Below are positions 9,124 to 16,556 of a stretch of 20,701 nt of DNA, in pieces. The stretch spans positions 1 to 20,701 of the forward strand of contig CAMTBF010000008.1 of the NCBI GenBank assembly GCA_947068385.1. Reading direction: 5' to 3'. The DNA comes from an uncultured Lachnospiraceae bacterium. GTDB lineage: Bacteria > Bacillota > Clostridia > Lachnospirales > Lachnospiraceae. The notes below the pieces were generated by a model. The model did not search any database. It was not told the DNA's origin and saw only the letters and a list, made by a program, of their open reading frames with translations. The position numbers and the translations under genes are program-made. Within the stretch, counting starts at the first letter, position 1. Each line of letters starts with the position of its first letter.

Positions 9124-11466
9124 ATGGAGACGGTCAGCGGATATGTAGAGCATATCATCTTTCAGAATAACGAGAACGGCTATACTGTCATGAACCTGAT
9201 GACGGAGGGCAGCGAGGTGGTCTGCGTGGGGATGGGCAAGGGCCTGACCCAGGGGGAGAACATCCAGGTGCAGGGGGAGTATGTGGAGCACCCGGTCTAT
9301 GGGACCCAGCTGAAGATGGCCAGCTTCCAGGTGGTGGTGCCAAAGGACAGCCTGGGCATGGAGCGGTATCTGGGCTCCGGGGCCATCAAGGGCGTGGGCC
9401 CCTCCCTGGCCGCCAGGATCGTGCGGCAGTTCGGGGACGACACCTTCCGGATCATCGAGGAGGAGCCGGAGCGGCTGGCCGAGGTGAAGGGCGTGAGCCA
9501 GCGCAAGGCCAGGGACATCGCCGTGCAGATGGAGGAGAAGAGGGATCTGCGCGACGCCCTGGTGTTCCTCCAGCAGTACGGCATCTCCAACGCGCTGGCG
9601 GTGAAGATATACGAGACTTACGGCGGCAGCCTCTACGGCGTCATGAAGGAGAACCCCTACCGCCTGGCGGAGGACATCCACGGGATCGGCTTCAAGCTGG
9701 CGGATGAGCTGGCGGCCAAGATCGGCATCCACACCGACTCCGACTACCGGATCAGGAGCGGCATCTTCTACACCCTGATGCAGACCGTGGGGGAGGGGCA
9801 CTGCTATTTTCCCATGGAGGCCCTGCTGGAGCGGGCGGAGCGCCTGCTGGGCGTGGCAAGGGAATATATCCGGCCCCAGATGGACAATCTGATGATGGAC
9901 AAAAAGCTGGTGATAAAGGGGGATCAGGTCTTCGCCACCTCCTATTACTACGCGGAGCTGAACTGCGCCCGGATGCTGCAGGAGCTGAACATTTCCATGA
10001 TGCCTGGGCAGGCGGGCATGGACGGGGACGCCCGGGAGGACGGCGGGACATCTGACGGCGGCGCTTTTGGCGGCGGCCCAGGCTTCGACGGCGGAGGGGA
10101 CTTCGGCCTGGGCCCGGAGGCCATGAGGAAGCTGGAGGCGCTGGCGGGGAGCCTGCATATGGAGCTGGACCGGCTCCAGTTCCGGGCGGTGGCGGAAGCC
10201 ATCCGCAACGGCCTGTTCCTGCTGTCCGGCGGCCCCGGGACGGGCAAGACCACCACGATCAACATGGTGATACGCTATTTCGAGGCGGAGGGGCTGGACA
10301 TCCTCCTGGCGGCGCCCACGGGCCGGGCGGCCAAGCGCATGACCGAGGCCACGGGCTTCGAGGCCAGGACCATCCACCGCATGCTGGAGCTCAACAGCGC
10401 GCTGTCGGACGAGGACACGAAGAAGGTAAGGTTCGAGCGAGGCGAGGAGAACCCCCTGGAGGCGGACGTGGTCATCATAGACGAGATGTCCATGGTGGAC
10501 ATCCAGCTCTTCCAGGCGCTGCTGAAGGCCGTGGCCCCGGGGACCAGGCTGGTGCTGGTGGGGGACGTGGATCAGCTGCCCAGCGTGGGGCCGGGCCAGG
10601 TGCTGCGCGACCTCATCCGCAGCAGGTGCTTTCCCATGGTGGAGCTGAAGAAGATCTTCCGGCAGGCGGAGGAGAGCGACATCATCGTCAACGCCCACCG
10701 GGTCAACAACGGGGAGCAGATCGCTCTGGACAACAAGTCCAGGGACTTCTTCCTCCTGGAGAGAAATGACATAAATGTCATATATAAGCATATGATACAA
10801 TTGATACGGGAGAAGCTGCCCCGGTACGTGAAGGCCACGGCCTTCGACATCCAGGTGCTCACCCCCATGCGAAAGGGCCCCCTGGGCTGCGAGACCCTGA
10901 ACGGCATCCTGCAGCGATACCTGAACCCCGCTGACGGGCGCAAGCGGGAGCATATGAGCGGCGACCGCGTCTACCGCGAGGGCGACAAGGTGATGCAGAT
11001 CAAGAACAATTATCAGCTGGAGTGGGAGATTGTCAGCAGGTACGGCATCCCGGTGGAGCGGGGGGCAGGGGTGTTCAACGGCGACATGGGAAGGATCCTG
11101 GAGATCCAGGAGGCGGCCTCCTGCCTGGTGGTGGAGTATGACGAGCAAAGGAGGGTCACCTATCCCTTCTCCCTGCTGGAGGAGCTGGAGCTGTCCTATG
11201 CCGTCACCATACACAAGTCCCAGGGAAGCGAGTATCCGGCGGTGATCATGCCGCTTCTGGGCGGGCCCCGGATGCTCTTCAACCGCAATCTCCTGTACAC
11301 GGCCATCACGAGGGCCAAGAGCTGCGTCACGATCCTGGGCAGCAGCGCCACCGTGCGGGGGATGATAGACAATGTCAGCGAGAACCGCAGGTTCACGGCC
11401 CTGGCGGCCAGGATATGCGAGCAGTACGGGAGGGACTGCCCGCAGGCCGACAGCGCCTCCCTGTAA
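9124..11466 (+). CDS. recD2: RecD2 5'-3' DNA helicase
   Basis: RecD2 is the superfamily 1B helicase of bacteria lacking RecBC; it acts in repair and fork maintenance. Numbering from 9124 gives 780 residues: an OB-like N-terminus (V-S-G-Y-V-E-H-I-I-F), helix-hairpin-helix segments (G-V-G-P-S-L-A; V-K-G-V-S-Q-R-K-A), Walker A GGPGTGKTT (369-377), Walker B D-E-M-S-M-V-D (from 453), G-D-V-D-Q-L-P-S-V-G-P-G-Q, and C-terminal H-K-S-Q-G-S-E-Y and Y-T-A-I-T-R-A-K. I prefer ATG 9124 because GGGGA lies 6 bases upstream; ATG 9103 would add 7 residues but has no ribosome binding site and sits right after a stem-loop. A Gly/Asp-rich insert (about 293-329) separates the N-terminal module from the motor. 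Confidence 0.95.
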   Translation: METVSGYVEHIIFQNNENGYTVMNLMTEGSEVVCVGMGKGLTQGENIQVQGEYVEHPVYGTQLKMASFQVVVPKDSLGMERYLGSGAIKGVGPSLAARIVRQFGDDTFRIIEEEPERLAEVKGVSQRKARDIAVQMEEKRDLRDALVFLQQYGISNALAVKIYETYGGSLYGVMKENPYRLAEDIHGIGFKLADELAAKIGIHTDSDYRIRSGIFYTLMQTVGEGHCYFPMEALLERAERLLGVAREYIRPQMDNLMMDKKLVIKGDQVFATSYYYAELNCARMLQELNISMMPGQAGMDGDAREDGGTSDGGAFGGGPGFDGGGDFGLGPEAMRKLEALAGSLHMELDRLQFRAVAEAIRNGLFLLSGGPGTGKTTTINMVIRYFEAEGLDILLAAPTGRAAKRMTEATGFEARTIHRMLELNSALSDEDTKKVRFERGEENPLEADVVIIDEMSMVDIQLFQALLKAVAPGTRLVLVGDVDQLPSVGPGQVLRDLIRSRCFPMVELKKIFRQAEESDIIVNAHRVNNGEQIALDNKSRDFFLLERNDINVIYKHMIQLIREKLPRYVKATAFDIQVLTPMRKGPLGCETLNGILQRYLNPADGRKREHMSGDRVYREGDKVMQIKNNYQLEWEIVSRYGIPVERGAGVFNGDMGRILEIQEAASCLVVEYDEQRRVTYPFSLLEELELSYAVTIHKSQGSEYPAVIMPLLGGPRMLFNRNLLYTAITRAKSCVTILGSSATVRGMIDNVSENRRFTALAARICEQYGRDCPQADSASL

Positions 11467-11540
11467 ATGAAGTCGGAGAAGGTTCCGGAGGACGGCACTG
11501 CCACAGGGCAGGCGGGGCCGGGAACAGGAGTGGAGGAACC

Positions 11541-12359
11541 ATGAGAAGGGACGCGGAAGGAAAGGCGGTACGAAAGACAGCGCAGCAGGCGGCACAAAAG
11601 ACGGCACAAAAGCAAAGAGGCGTGAGGATGGGGCCCCGGCCCGGGGCGGCCGGGAGGGCGTATGAGGGCGTGCTGCAGCTCCTCTTTCCCCTGCGGTGCC
11701 CGGTGTGCGACGATATCGTGAGCCCGTCCGGGGAGAGGATCTGCCTGGAATGCCTGGGCAGGCTGCGGCTCCTGACGCCGCCCTGGTGCATGAAATGCGG
11801 GAAGAAGCTGGCCCAGGAGGGGGAATTCTGCGGCGACTGCCGGCGCAGGGAGCATCTGTTCACAAGAGGCCGGGCGCTGTATTCCTACGACAGCGCGGCC
11901 TCGTCCATCTACCGCTTCAAATATGGCGGCAGGCGGGAGTATGCGGAAGCCTTCGGGGAGCAGATGGCGGAATACCTGGGGGACTTCATCCGTAGCGTCC
12001 GGCCGGACGCGCTGATCCCCATCCCTTTGCACAGAAAGCGCCTGGCGGCCAGAGGGTACAACCAGGCCGGGCTGCTGGCCCGGGCGGTGGGGCGGCGCAT
12101 GGGGGTGCCCGTATGCGCGGATTTCCTGGTCAGGGTGAAGAATACAGTGCCCCTGAAATACGAAAATCCCAAAGAACGGCAAAATAATTTGAAAAAGGCT
12201 TTTAATATAGCGAGAAATGATGTAAAATTAAAGAGAGTGGTAGTCATCGATGATATCTATACTACCGGCAGCACCATGGACGAGGCGGCGGAGACCTTGA
12301 AAGGGGCGGGCATAGAGGAAGTCTATTTCATCGCGCTGGCCTCCGGAGCAGGTATCTGA
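11541..12359 (+). CDS. comFC: ComF-family (ComFC-like) phosphoribosyltransferase
   Basis: ComF/ComFC proteins join an N-terminal zinc-binding module to a type I phosphoribosyltransferase fold and are needed for DNA uptake in competent Bacillus; the reaction is not settled. Cysteine pairs at 53/56, 68/71, 83/86 and 97/100 form the zinc module. The PRPP-binding loop is V-I-D-D-I-Y-T-T-G-S-T (about 235-245), preceded by P-I-P-L-H and R-G-Y-N-Q-A. The start at 11541 (272 residues) follows GGAGG at 11532-11536. A longer frame from 11415 would overlap recD2 by 52 bp without a good site, and ATG 11628 would give a more typical family length. The Lys/Gln/Ala-rich first 30 residues, partly built from a repeated 12-mer (GGCACAAAAG), look non-conserved. 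No other competence gene is visible. Confidence 0.87.
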   Translation: MRRDAEGKAVRKTAQQAAQKTAQKQRGVRMGPRPGAAGRAYEGVLQLLFPLRCPVCDDIVSPSGERICLECLGRLRLLTPPWCMKCGKKLAQEGEFCGDCRRREHLFTRGRALYSYDSAASSIYRFKYGGRREYAEAFGEQMAEYLGDFIRSVRPDALIPIPLHRKRLAARGYNQAGLLARAVGRRMGVPVCADFLVRVKNTVPLKYENPKERQNNLKKAFNIARNDVKLKRVVVIDDIYTTGSTMDEAAETLKGAGIEEVYFIALASGAGI

Positions 12360-12395
12360 CGGGAATCGGTGCGCAGACGCACAGGGGAGAACGCT

Positions 12396-12803
12396 ATGAA
12401 TGTGAGAAATTGCAGAAGCTGTGGATGTATTTTCAATTATGTGGCCGGTCAGGTGATCTGCCCTGCCTGCCGCGACAAGCTGGAGAAGAAGTTCCAGGAA
12501 GTGAAGGAGTATATCCGGGACAATAAGGGCGTAGGCATCCAGGAGGTGGCGGACGCCTGTGAGGTGGAGGTGGGCCAGATCCGCCAGTGGCTCCGGGAGG
12601 AGCGCCTGGAGCTGGCCACGGACTCCGCGCTCTATCTGAACTGCGAGTCCTGCGGACAGCCGATCCGCAGCGGCAGGTTCTGCGACAAGTGCAAGGGGAA
12701 CATGACCAGGGACCTGCAGAGCATCCTCAAGGGCAAGCAGCCCGCGGAGAAGAAGCCGGAGAAGAACCAGGGCGAGAGCGCGAGGATGAGATTCTTGAAA
12801 TAG
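12396..12803 (+). CDS. YvyF-like flagellar operon zinc protein
   Basis: This 135-residue protein has two four-cysteine clusters (6/9/22/25 and 83/86/96/99) flanking a helical segment with a helix-turn-helix feel (G-I-Q-E-V-A-D-A-C-E-V-E-V-G-Q-I-R-Q-W-L). This layout matches the YvyF/TIGR03826 flagellar operon family, which in Bacillus follows comFC and precedes flgM. Here too it follows a comFC-like gene. The family function is unclear; regulation of flagellar assembly or translation has been considered. AGGGGAG (12383-12389) fixes the ATG at 12396; an upstream ATG at 12369 lacks such a site. The C-terminal 25 residues are charged and Lys/Glu-rich. flgM and flgN do not follow; membrane protein genes do. 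Confidence 0.75.
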   Translation: MNVRNCRSCGCIFNYVAGQVICPACRDKLEKKFQEVKEYIRDNKGVGIQEVADACEVEVGQIRQWLREERLELATDSALYLNCESCGQPIRSGRFCDKCKGNMTRDLQSILKGKQPAEKKPEKNQGESARMRFLK

Positions 12804-12814
12804 GAGGGCGCATT

Positions 12815-13207
12815 ATGCTCAGCGAGGAACGCGTTATCCTGATGACCCGCATGGCTTCCTACGAGCGGGGAGAGGGCAGGGAAAATGTAAAGATCGGCAA
12901 CTACTTCCGCGCCGATTATATCGCGCTGCAGGTGCTGAAGGCCGTAGTCTGCGCGATCATATCCTTCGGGATCCTCTTCGGGCTCTACATGCTGTGCAAC
13001 ATCGAGGACTTCCTGGAGAACCTGTACAAGATGGACCTGCTGGCATTCGCCAGGGAGGTGCTGATGTATCTGGCCGCCATGACAGGCGGCTATGCGGTCC
13101 TGACGTACATCGTCTGCACATGGCGGTACGCCAAGGCGAAAAAAAGCCTGAAATGTTATTATCATAATTTAAAAAAGCTGAATTCCCTCTACCAGGACAG
13201 TCAGTAG
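12815..13207 (+). CDS. small two-helix membrane protein, function unknown
   Basis: I do not recognise this 130-residue protein. Residues 1-35 are charged and probably cytosolic. Two hydrophobic segments follow: about 39-62 (L-Q-V-L-K-A-V-V-C-A-I-I-S-F-G-I-L-F-G-L) and about 86-108 (V-L-M-Y-L-A-A-M-T-G-G-Y-A-V-L-T-Y), joined by a short acidic loop. The last 20 residues are basic (W-R-Y-A-K-A-K-K-S-L-K), so by the positive-inside rule both ends should be cytosolic. AGGAGGG directly precedes the ATG at 12815. It is 11 bp after the YvyF-like gene and 23 bp before the next membrane protein, so almost surely cotranscribed with both. Confidence 0.8.
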   Translation: MLSEERVILMTRMASYERGEGRENVKIGNYFRADYIALQVLKAVVCAIISFGILFGLYMLCNIEDFLENLYKMDLLAFAREVLMYLAAMTGGYAVLTYIVCTWRYAKAKKSLKCYYHNLKKLNSLYQDSQ

Positions 13208-13230
13208 GGGAATCGAAGCTGGAGGTCAGA

Positions 13231-14382
13231 ATGACGGTTTTACTGGAAATGAAAGAAAGGATAAAGCTGGTTTACGGCAAATATGAGGCATTCATCGTGC
13301 CCGTCCTAAAGTTCCTGCTGGCTTTCATCACTTTCAGCACACTGAATGGCAGGATGGGCTATATGACGAGGATCGACGACACGAGAATCATGCTGATCGC
13401 CGCCCTGACCTGCTCCTTCCTGCCCGTGGGGCTGATGGTCCTGATGGCGGCGGCGTTCAGCCTGATGCATATGTACGCGCTTTCCATGGAAGTGGCCCTG
13501 GTGGGGCTGTGCATGTATCTGATCATGTATCTGCTGTTCTTCCGGTTCAGTCCAAAGGATTCCCTGGTGGTGGTACTGACGCCCCTTCTGTTTTCCATGA
13601 AGATCCCCTATGTGGTGCCGATCGCGGTGGGGCTGTTGTGCGGGCCGTCCTCCATGGTATCCGTGGGCTGCGGCATAGCGGTGTTCTACCTGCTGCAGAC
13701 AGTGATCGACAGCGCGCCCAACATCCGCACCATGGGAGAGAGCGAGGATGAGATACTGGCGAAGGTGCGCATGATGGTGGAGAGCATCATGGACAACAAG
13801 GCCATGCTGGTGATGATTGCGGCCTTTGCCGTTACGGTGCTGGTGGTCTACCTGATCCGGAGGATGTCGGTGGACTATTCCTGGACCATCGCCATGGTGG
13901 CGGGGGCCATGATGAACGTGGTGCTGCTGCTGATAGGGGATTTGATGTACGATGTCAACCTCTCCGTGGGCAGCGTGCTGCTGGGCTCCCTGCTGGCGAT
14001 CCTGGCGGCGAAGGTGATAGAGTTCTTCCGCTTCTGCGTGGACTACAGCCGCACGGAGAGGGTGCAGTTCGAGGACGACGAATACTATTATTACGTGAAG
14101 GCCATCCCCAAGATGACAGTCTCCGTGCCCACCAAGACCGTGAAGAAGATCAATTCCCAGCGGGACAGGTCAGGGGAGGCGGAGCCCAGGGCCAGGAGCG
14201 GAGGGCCCAGGCCGCAGGGCGGCCGCGGGGCCGCAGAGCGCACGGCTCCCGGCGGGGGCGGCCCCAGGCCCGGCTCTCCCCGGGGCGGCGCGCGCAGGGG
14301 GCAGCGGGGCATGACTGTGGGGAACGCCGGAAGGCAGGAGATTCCCGAGGGCGATCCGGAGGATTATGAAGAGTGGCCGTAA
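13231..14382 (+). CDS. polytopic membrane protein with RG-rich tail, function unknown
   Basis: This is a 383-residue protein I cannot assign. The first 275 residues or so contain about seven to eight hydrophobic segments, for example F-L-L-A-F-I-T-F near 28-40, L-M-V-L-M-A-A-A-F near 67-80, M-Y-L-I-M-Y-L-L-F-F near 95-105, V-V-P-I-A-V-G-L-L near 128-137, M-L-V-M-I-A-A-F-A-V near 191-205, and two more near 216-270. An acidic/aromatic patch (F-E-D-D-E-Y-Y-Y-Y) follows. Residues about 307-383 are low complexity, rich in Arg, Gly, Pro and Ser, ending in an acidic E-D-Y-E-E-W-P. The tail is probably cytosolic and disordered. It sits 26 bp upstream of cdaA, so a link to c-di-AMP synthesis at the membrane is possible but is only context. 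Confidence 0.8.
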   Translation: MTVLLEMKERIKLVYGKYEAFIVPVLKFLLAFITFSTLNGRMGYMTRIDDTRIMLIAALTCSFLPVGLMVLMAAAFSLMHMYALSMEVALVGLCMYLIMYLLFFRFSPKDSLVVVLTPLLFSMKIPYVVPIAVGLLCGPSSMVSVGCGIAVFYLLQTVIDSAPNIRTMGESEDEILAKVRMMVESIMDNKAMLVMIAAFAVTVLVVYLIRRMSVDYSWTIAMVAGAMMNVVLLLIGDLMYDVNLSVGSVLLGSLLAILAAKVIEFFRFCVDYSRTERVQFEDDEYYYYVKAIPKMTVSVPTKTVKKINSQRDRSGEAEPRARSGGPRPQGGRGAAERTAPGGGGPRPGSPRGGARRGQRGMTVGNAGRQEIPEGDPEDYEEWP

Positions 14383-14408
14383 GAGGCGAAAAGTAAGGTT
14401 GGGTTGAG

Positions 14409-15299
14409 ATGCAGTGGGTTGAGACAGCGAGTGAATACCTGAAGAATATCAAGACATACGCGAATACCATAGACCTGTACGATGTGGCGGAGATGATGAT
14501 CATCGCGTTCCTGGTGTATTCGATTCTGGCATGGATGAAGACCACCAGATCCTGGAGGGTCCTGCGGGGCCTGGTGGTAATCGTCCTGTTCCTGATGCTG
14601 GTGGATCTGATGCAGATGACCACCATCATATGGATGACCCGGAACGTCTTAAGCTTTGCGGTGACGGCGGTGATCGTGGCCATGCAGCCGGAGCTGCGCC
14701 AGGCCCTGGAACAGCTGGGGGAGAAGAACTTCCTGCCCTCCTTCTCCAATTCCTCCCGGAAGATGGAGGAGAGCTTTTCCGAGAAGACGGTGGGGGAGAT
14801 CGTGAAGGCCTGTGTGGAGATGGGCAAGGTGAAGACCGGTGCCCTGATCGTGGTGGAGAGGAAAGAGTCCCTGAAGGACTACGAGCGCACCGGCATAGAG
14901 GTGGACGGACTGGTGACCAGCCAGCTTCTGATCAATATATTCGAGCACAATACGCCCCTCCATGACGGGGCGGTGATCGTGCGGGGGAACCGGGTGACCT
15001 TCGCCACCTGCTACCTGCCCCTCTCAGACAACCTGGACCTGAGCAAGGAGCTGGGCACCAGGCACCGGGCGGGCGTGGGCGTGTCGGAGACCACGGACTC
15101 CATGACGCTGATCGTGTCGGAGGAGACCGGGGGCATCAGCATGGCCTATGAGGGCGAGCTGCGAAGGCATCTGAGCGCGGAGGAGCTGCGCGAGAGAATG
15201 CGGGAGATTATGGATTTGAATGGAGAAGAGGATGCAAAAGGCGCACACAAACGGAGAGGAAAGAACAGGGCGAAGAGTGAGAAGAAGGATACTGAATAA
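14409..15299 (+). CDS. cdaA: CdaA, membrane diadenylate cyclase
   Basis: CdaA condenses two ATP into the second messenger c-di-AMP, which controls potassium and osmolyte uptake and wall integrity. The 296 residues start with three membrane helices (about 27-43, 52-68 and 72-92). The DAC domain follows, with the catalytic D-G-A at 186-188 (in L-H-D-G-A-V-I-V) and the ATP-contacting R-H-R at 218-220, both intact. The C-terminal 25 residues are Lys/Arg-rich. cdaR overlaps its end and glmM follows, the conserved cdaA-cdaR-glmM operon. The ribosome binding site is unimpressive (AAGTAAGGTTGGGTTGAG before the ATG), which suggests modest expression or coupling to the gene upstream. Confidence 0.96.
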   Translation: MQWVETASEYLKNIKTYANTIDLYDVAEMMIIAFLVYSILAWMKTTRSWRVLRGLVVIVLFLMLVDLMQMTTIIWMTRNVLSFAVTAVIVAMQPELRQALEQLGEKNFLPSFSNSSRKMEESFSEKTVGEIVKACVEMGKVKTGALIVVERKESLKDYERTGIEVDGLVTSQLLINIFEHNTPLHDGAVIVRGNRVTFATCYLPLSDNLDLSKELGTRHRAGVGVSETTDSMTLIVSEETGGISMAYEGELRRHLSAEELRERMREIMDLNGEEDAKGAHKRRGKNRAKSEKKDTE

Positions 15300-16554
15300 C
15301 CTGGGGCTGAAGCTCCTTTCTGTGGTGCTGGCCATCGTGTTCTGGTTCCTGGTGGTCATGGCAGACAACCCCAAGGATTCCGTTTCTTTTTCGAATATAC
15401 AAGTGAACCTGGTCAATACGGAGCTGCTGGAGAAGGGCAATAAATTCTATGAGGTGCTGGAGGGCTCGGACAGGATCCGGGTCACCGTGGAGGCGCCCAG
15501 GAACGTCATACAGGAGCTCAATGCCTCCGACATCGTGGCGGAGGCCGATGTGAGCAGGCTGACGGAGGTGAATACCGTCCCCATCAGCTTCCGGGTGCTC
15601 AACGACGAGGTGGAGATACTGGACATCTCCGGCAGCCGGGATTCCGTGCAGCTCAACGTGGAGCAGAAGGCCAGCAACTGGGTCAGTGTGGTCTGCGACA
15701 CCAGGGGAGAGGTGGCGGAGGGCTATATCACCGGCAATGCGAAGCTGGAACAGAACAGGATAGAGATCACCGGCCCCCAGTCGGTGGTGGACAGCATCAA
15801 GAGCGCGGGCATCGAGATCGACGTCACCGGCGCTACCAGCAATGTGTCCGGAAACGCGGACATCCATTTCTATGATGCGGAGGGAGAGCTGGTGGACGAC
15901 TCCGACATCGCGAAGAACACCAGCAGCATGCATGTGGAGGTACCGGTGCTGGCCACCAAGGAGGTGCCCGTGGAGGCCGCCTTTACCGGCGTTCCGGCGG
16001 AAGGGTATCTGGCCACCGGCGTGGTGGCGTGCGAGCCCTCCAGCGTGGTGATTGCCGGTACGGCCTCCGCGCTGGCGGAGATCAGCAAGATCTCCATCCC
16101 GGAGAGGGAGCTGGACATCACGGACCAGGAGGGCAACGTGGAGCGGGTCATCGATATCCGGAAGTATCTGGACAACGCGGGCCTGGCAGACAGCAGCTTC
16201 AACGGAAGGGTGACGGCCACGGTCTATATCGAGCCGTTGGTGGAGAGGACGCTGGTGATCTCCCGGAGCAACCTCACCGTCGCCAACCTGCCCGCAGGAT
16301 ACGACTGGTCCTTCGCGGAGGAGCAGATGACATACAGACTGAGGATATCCGGGCTGGATGACGCGGTATCCGCCGTGGACCAGGGCGCCGTGCACGGCAC
16401 GATCGACATCGGCGCGTGGATGGCGGAGGGGGACGTCCGGGAGCTGGATACAGGGGTGTACGAGATTGGAGTGGGCTTTGAGCTCGCCGACGACGTGAAT
16501 ATCCAGAACGAGATATCCGTGAGGCTGAACATCGTGAAATTGGAGGATGAATAA
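15232..16554 (+). CDS. cdaR: CdaR, YbbR-domain regulator of CdaA
   Basis: CdaR is the extracytoplasmic partner that modulates CdaA. After a basic N-terminus there is one membrane helix (L-L-S-V-V-L-A-I-V-F-W-F-L-V-V, about 28-42). About 390 outside residues follow, with repeated YbbR-type strands such as V-T-V-E-A-P, I-E-I-T-G-P-Q-S-V-V and the related A-C-E-P-S-S-V-V-I-A-G; I count about four repeats. The start at 15232 has GGAG 6 bases upstream; ATG 15220 is also open (444 residues instead of 440) but its GGGAG is 13 bases away. Either start lies inside cdaA (68- or 80-bp overlap), implying translational coupling. glmM starts 2 bp after the stop. Confidence 0.93.
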   Translation: MQKAHTNGEERTGRRVRRRILNNLGLKLLSVVLAIVFWFLVVMADNPKDSVSFSNIQVNLVNTELLEKGNKFYEVLEGSDRIRVTVEAPRNVIQELNASDIVAEADVSRLTEVNTVPISFRVLNDEVEILDISGSRDSVQLNVEQKASNWVSVVCDTRGEVAEGYITGNAKLEQNRIEITGPQSVVDSIKSAGIEIDVTGATSNVSGNADIHFYDAEGELVDDSDIAKNTSSMHVEVPVLATKEVPVEAAFTGVPAEGYLATGVVACEPSSVVIAGTASALAEISKISIPERELDITDQEGNVERVIDIRKYLDNAGLADSSFNGRVTATVYIEPLVERTLVISRSNLTVANLPAGYDWSFAEEQMTYRLRISGLDDAVSAVDQGAVHGTIDIGAWMAEGDVRELDTGVYEIGVGFELADDVNIQNEISVRLNIVKLEDE

Positions 16555-16556
16555 GG

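Noticed and set aside
11415..11540. Longer N-terminus for the ComF-like protein beginning inside recD2
   Set aside because: No good ribosome binding site, 52-bp overlap with recD2 and no conserved residues; GGAGG before 11541 is a better start.
9058..11607. 849-codon minus-strand open frame opposite recD2
   Set aside because: Shadow frame; it also spans a stem-loop and an intergenic region, and encodes low-complexity H/L/Q-rich sequence.
12587..12814. Upstream extension of the two-helix membrane protein across the YvyF-like gene
   Set aside because: The extension is an out-of-frame reading of the YvyF-like coding sequence; AGGAGGG at 12802-12808 marks the start at 12815.
14148..14379. Frameshift at the end of the polytopic membrane protein
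   Set aside because: The composition change is abrupt, but the frame stays open to a stop 26 bp before cdaA and the acidic end looks like real protein; kept as a disordered tail, to be confirmed by read data.
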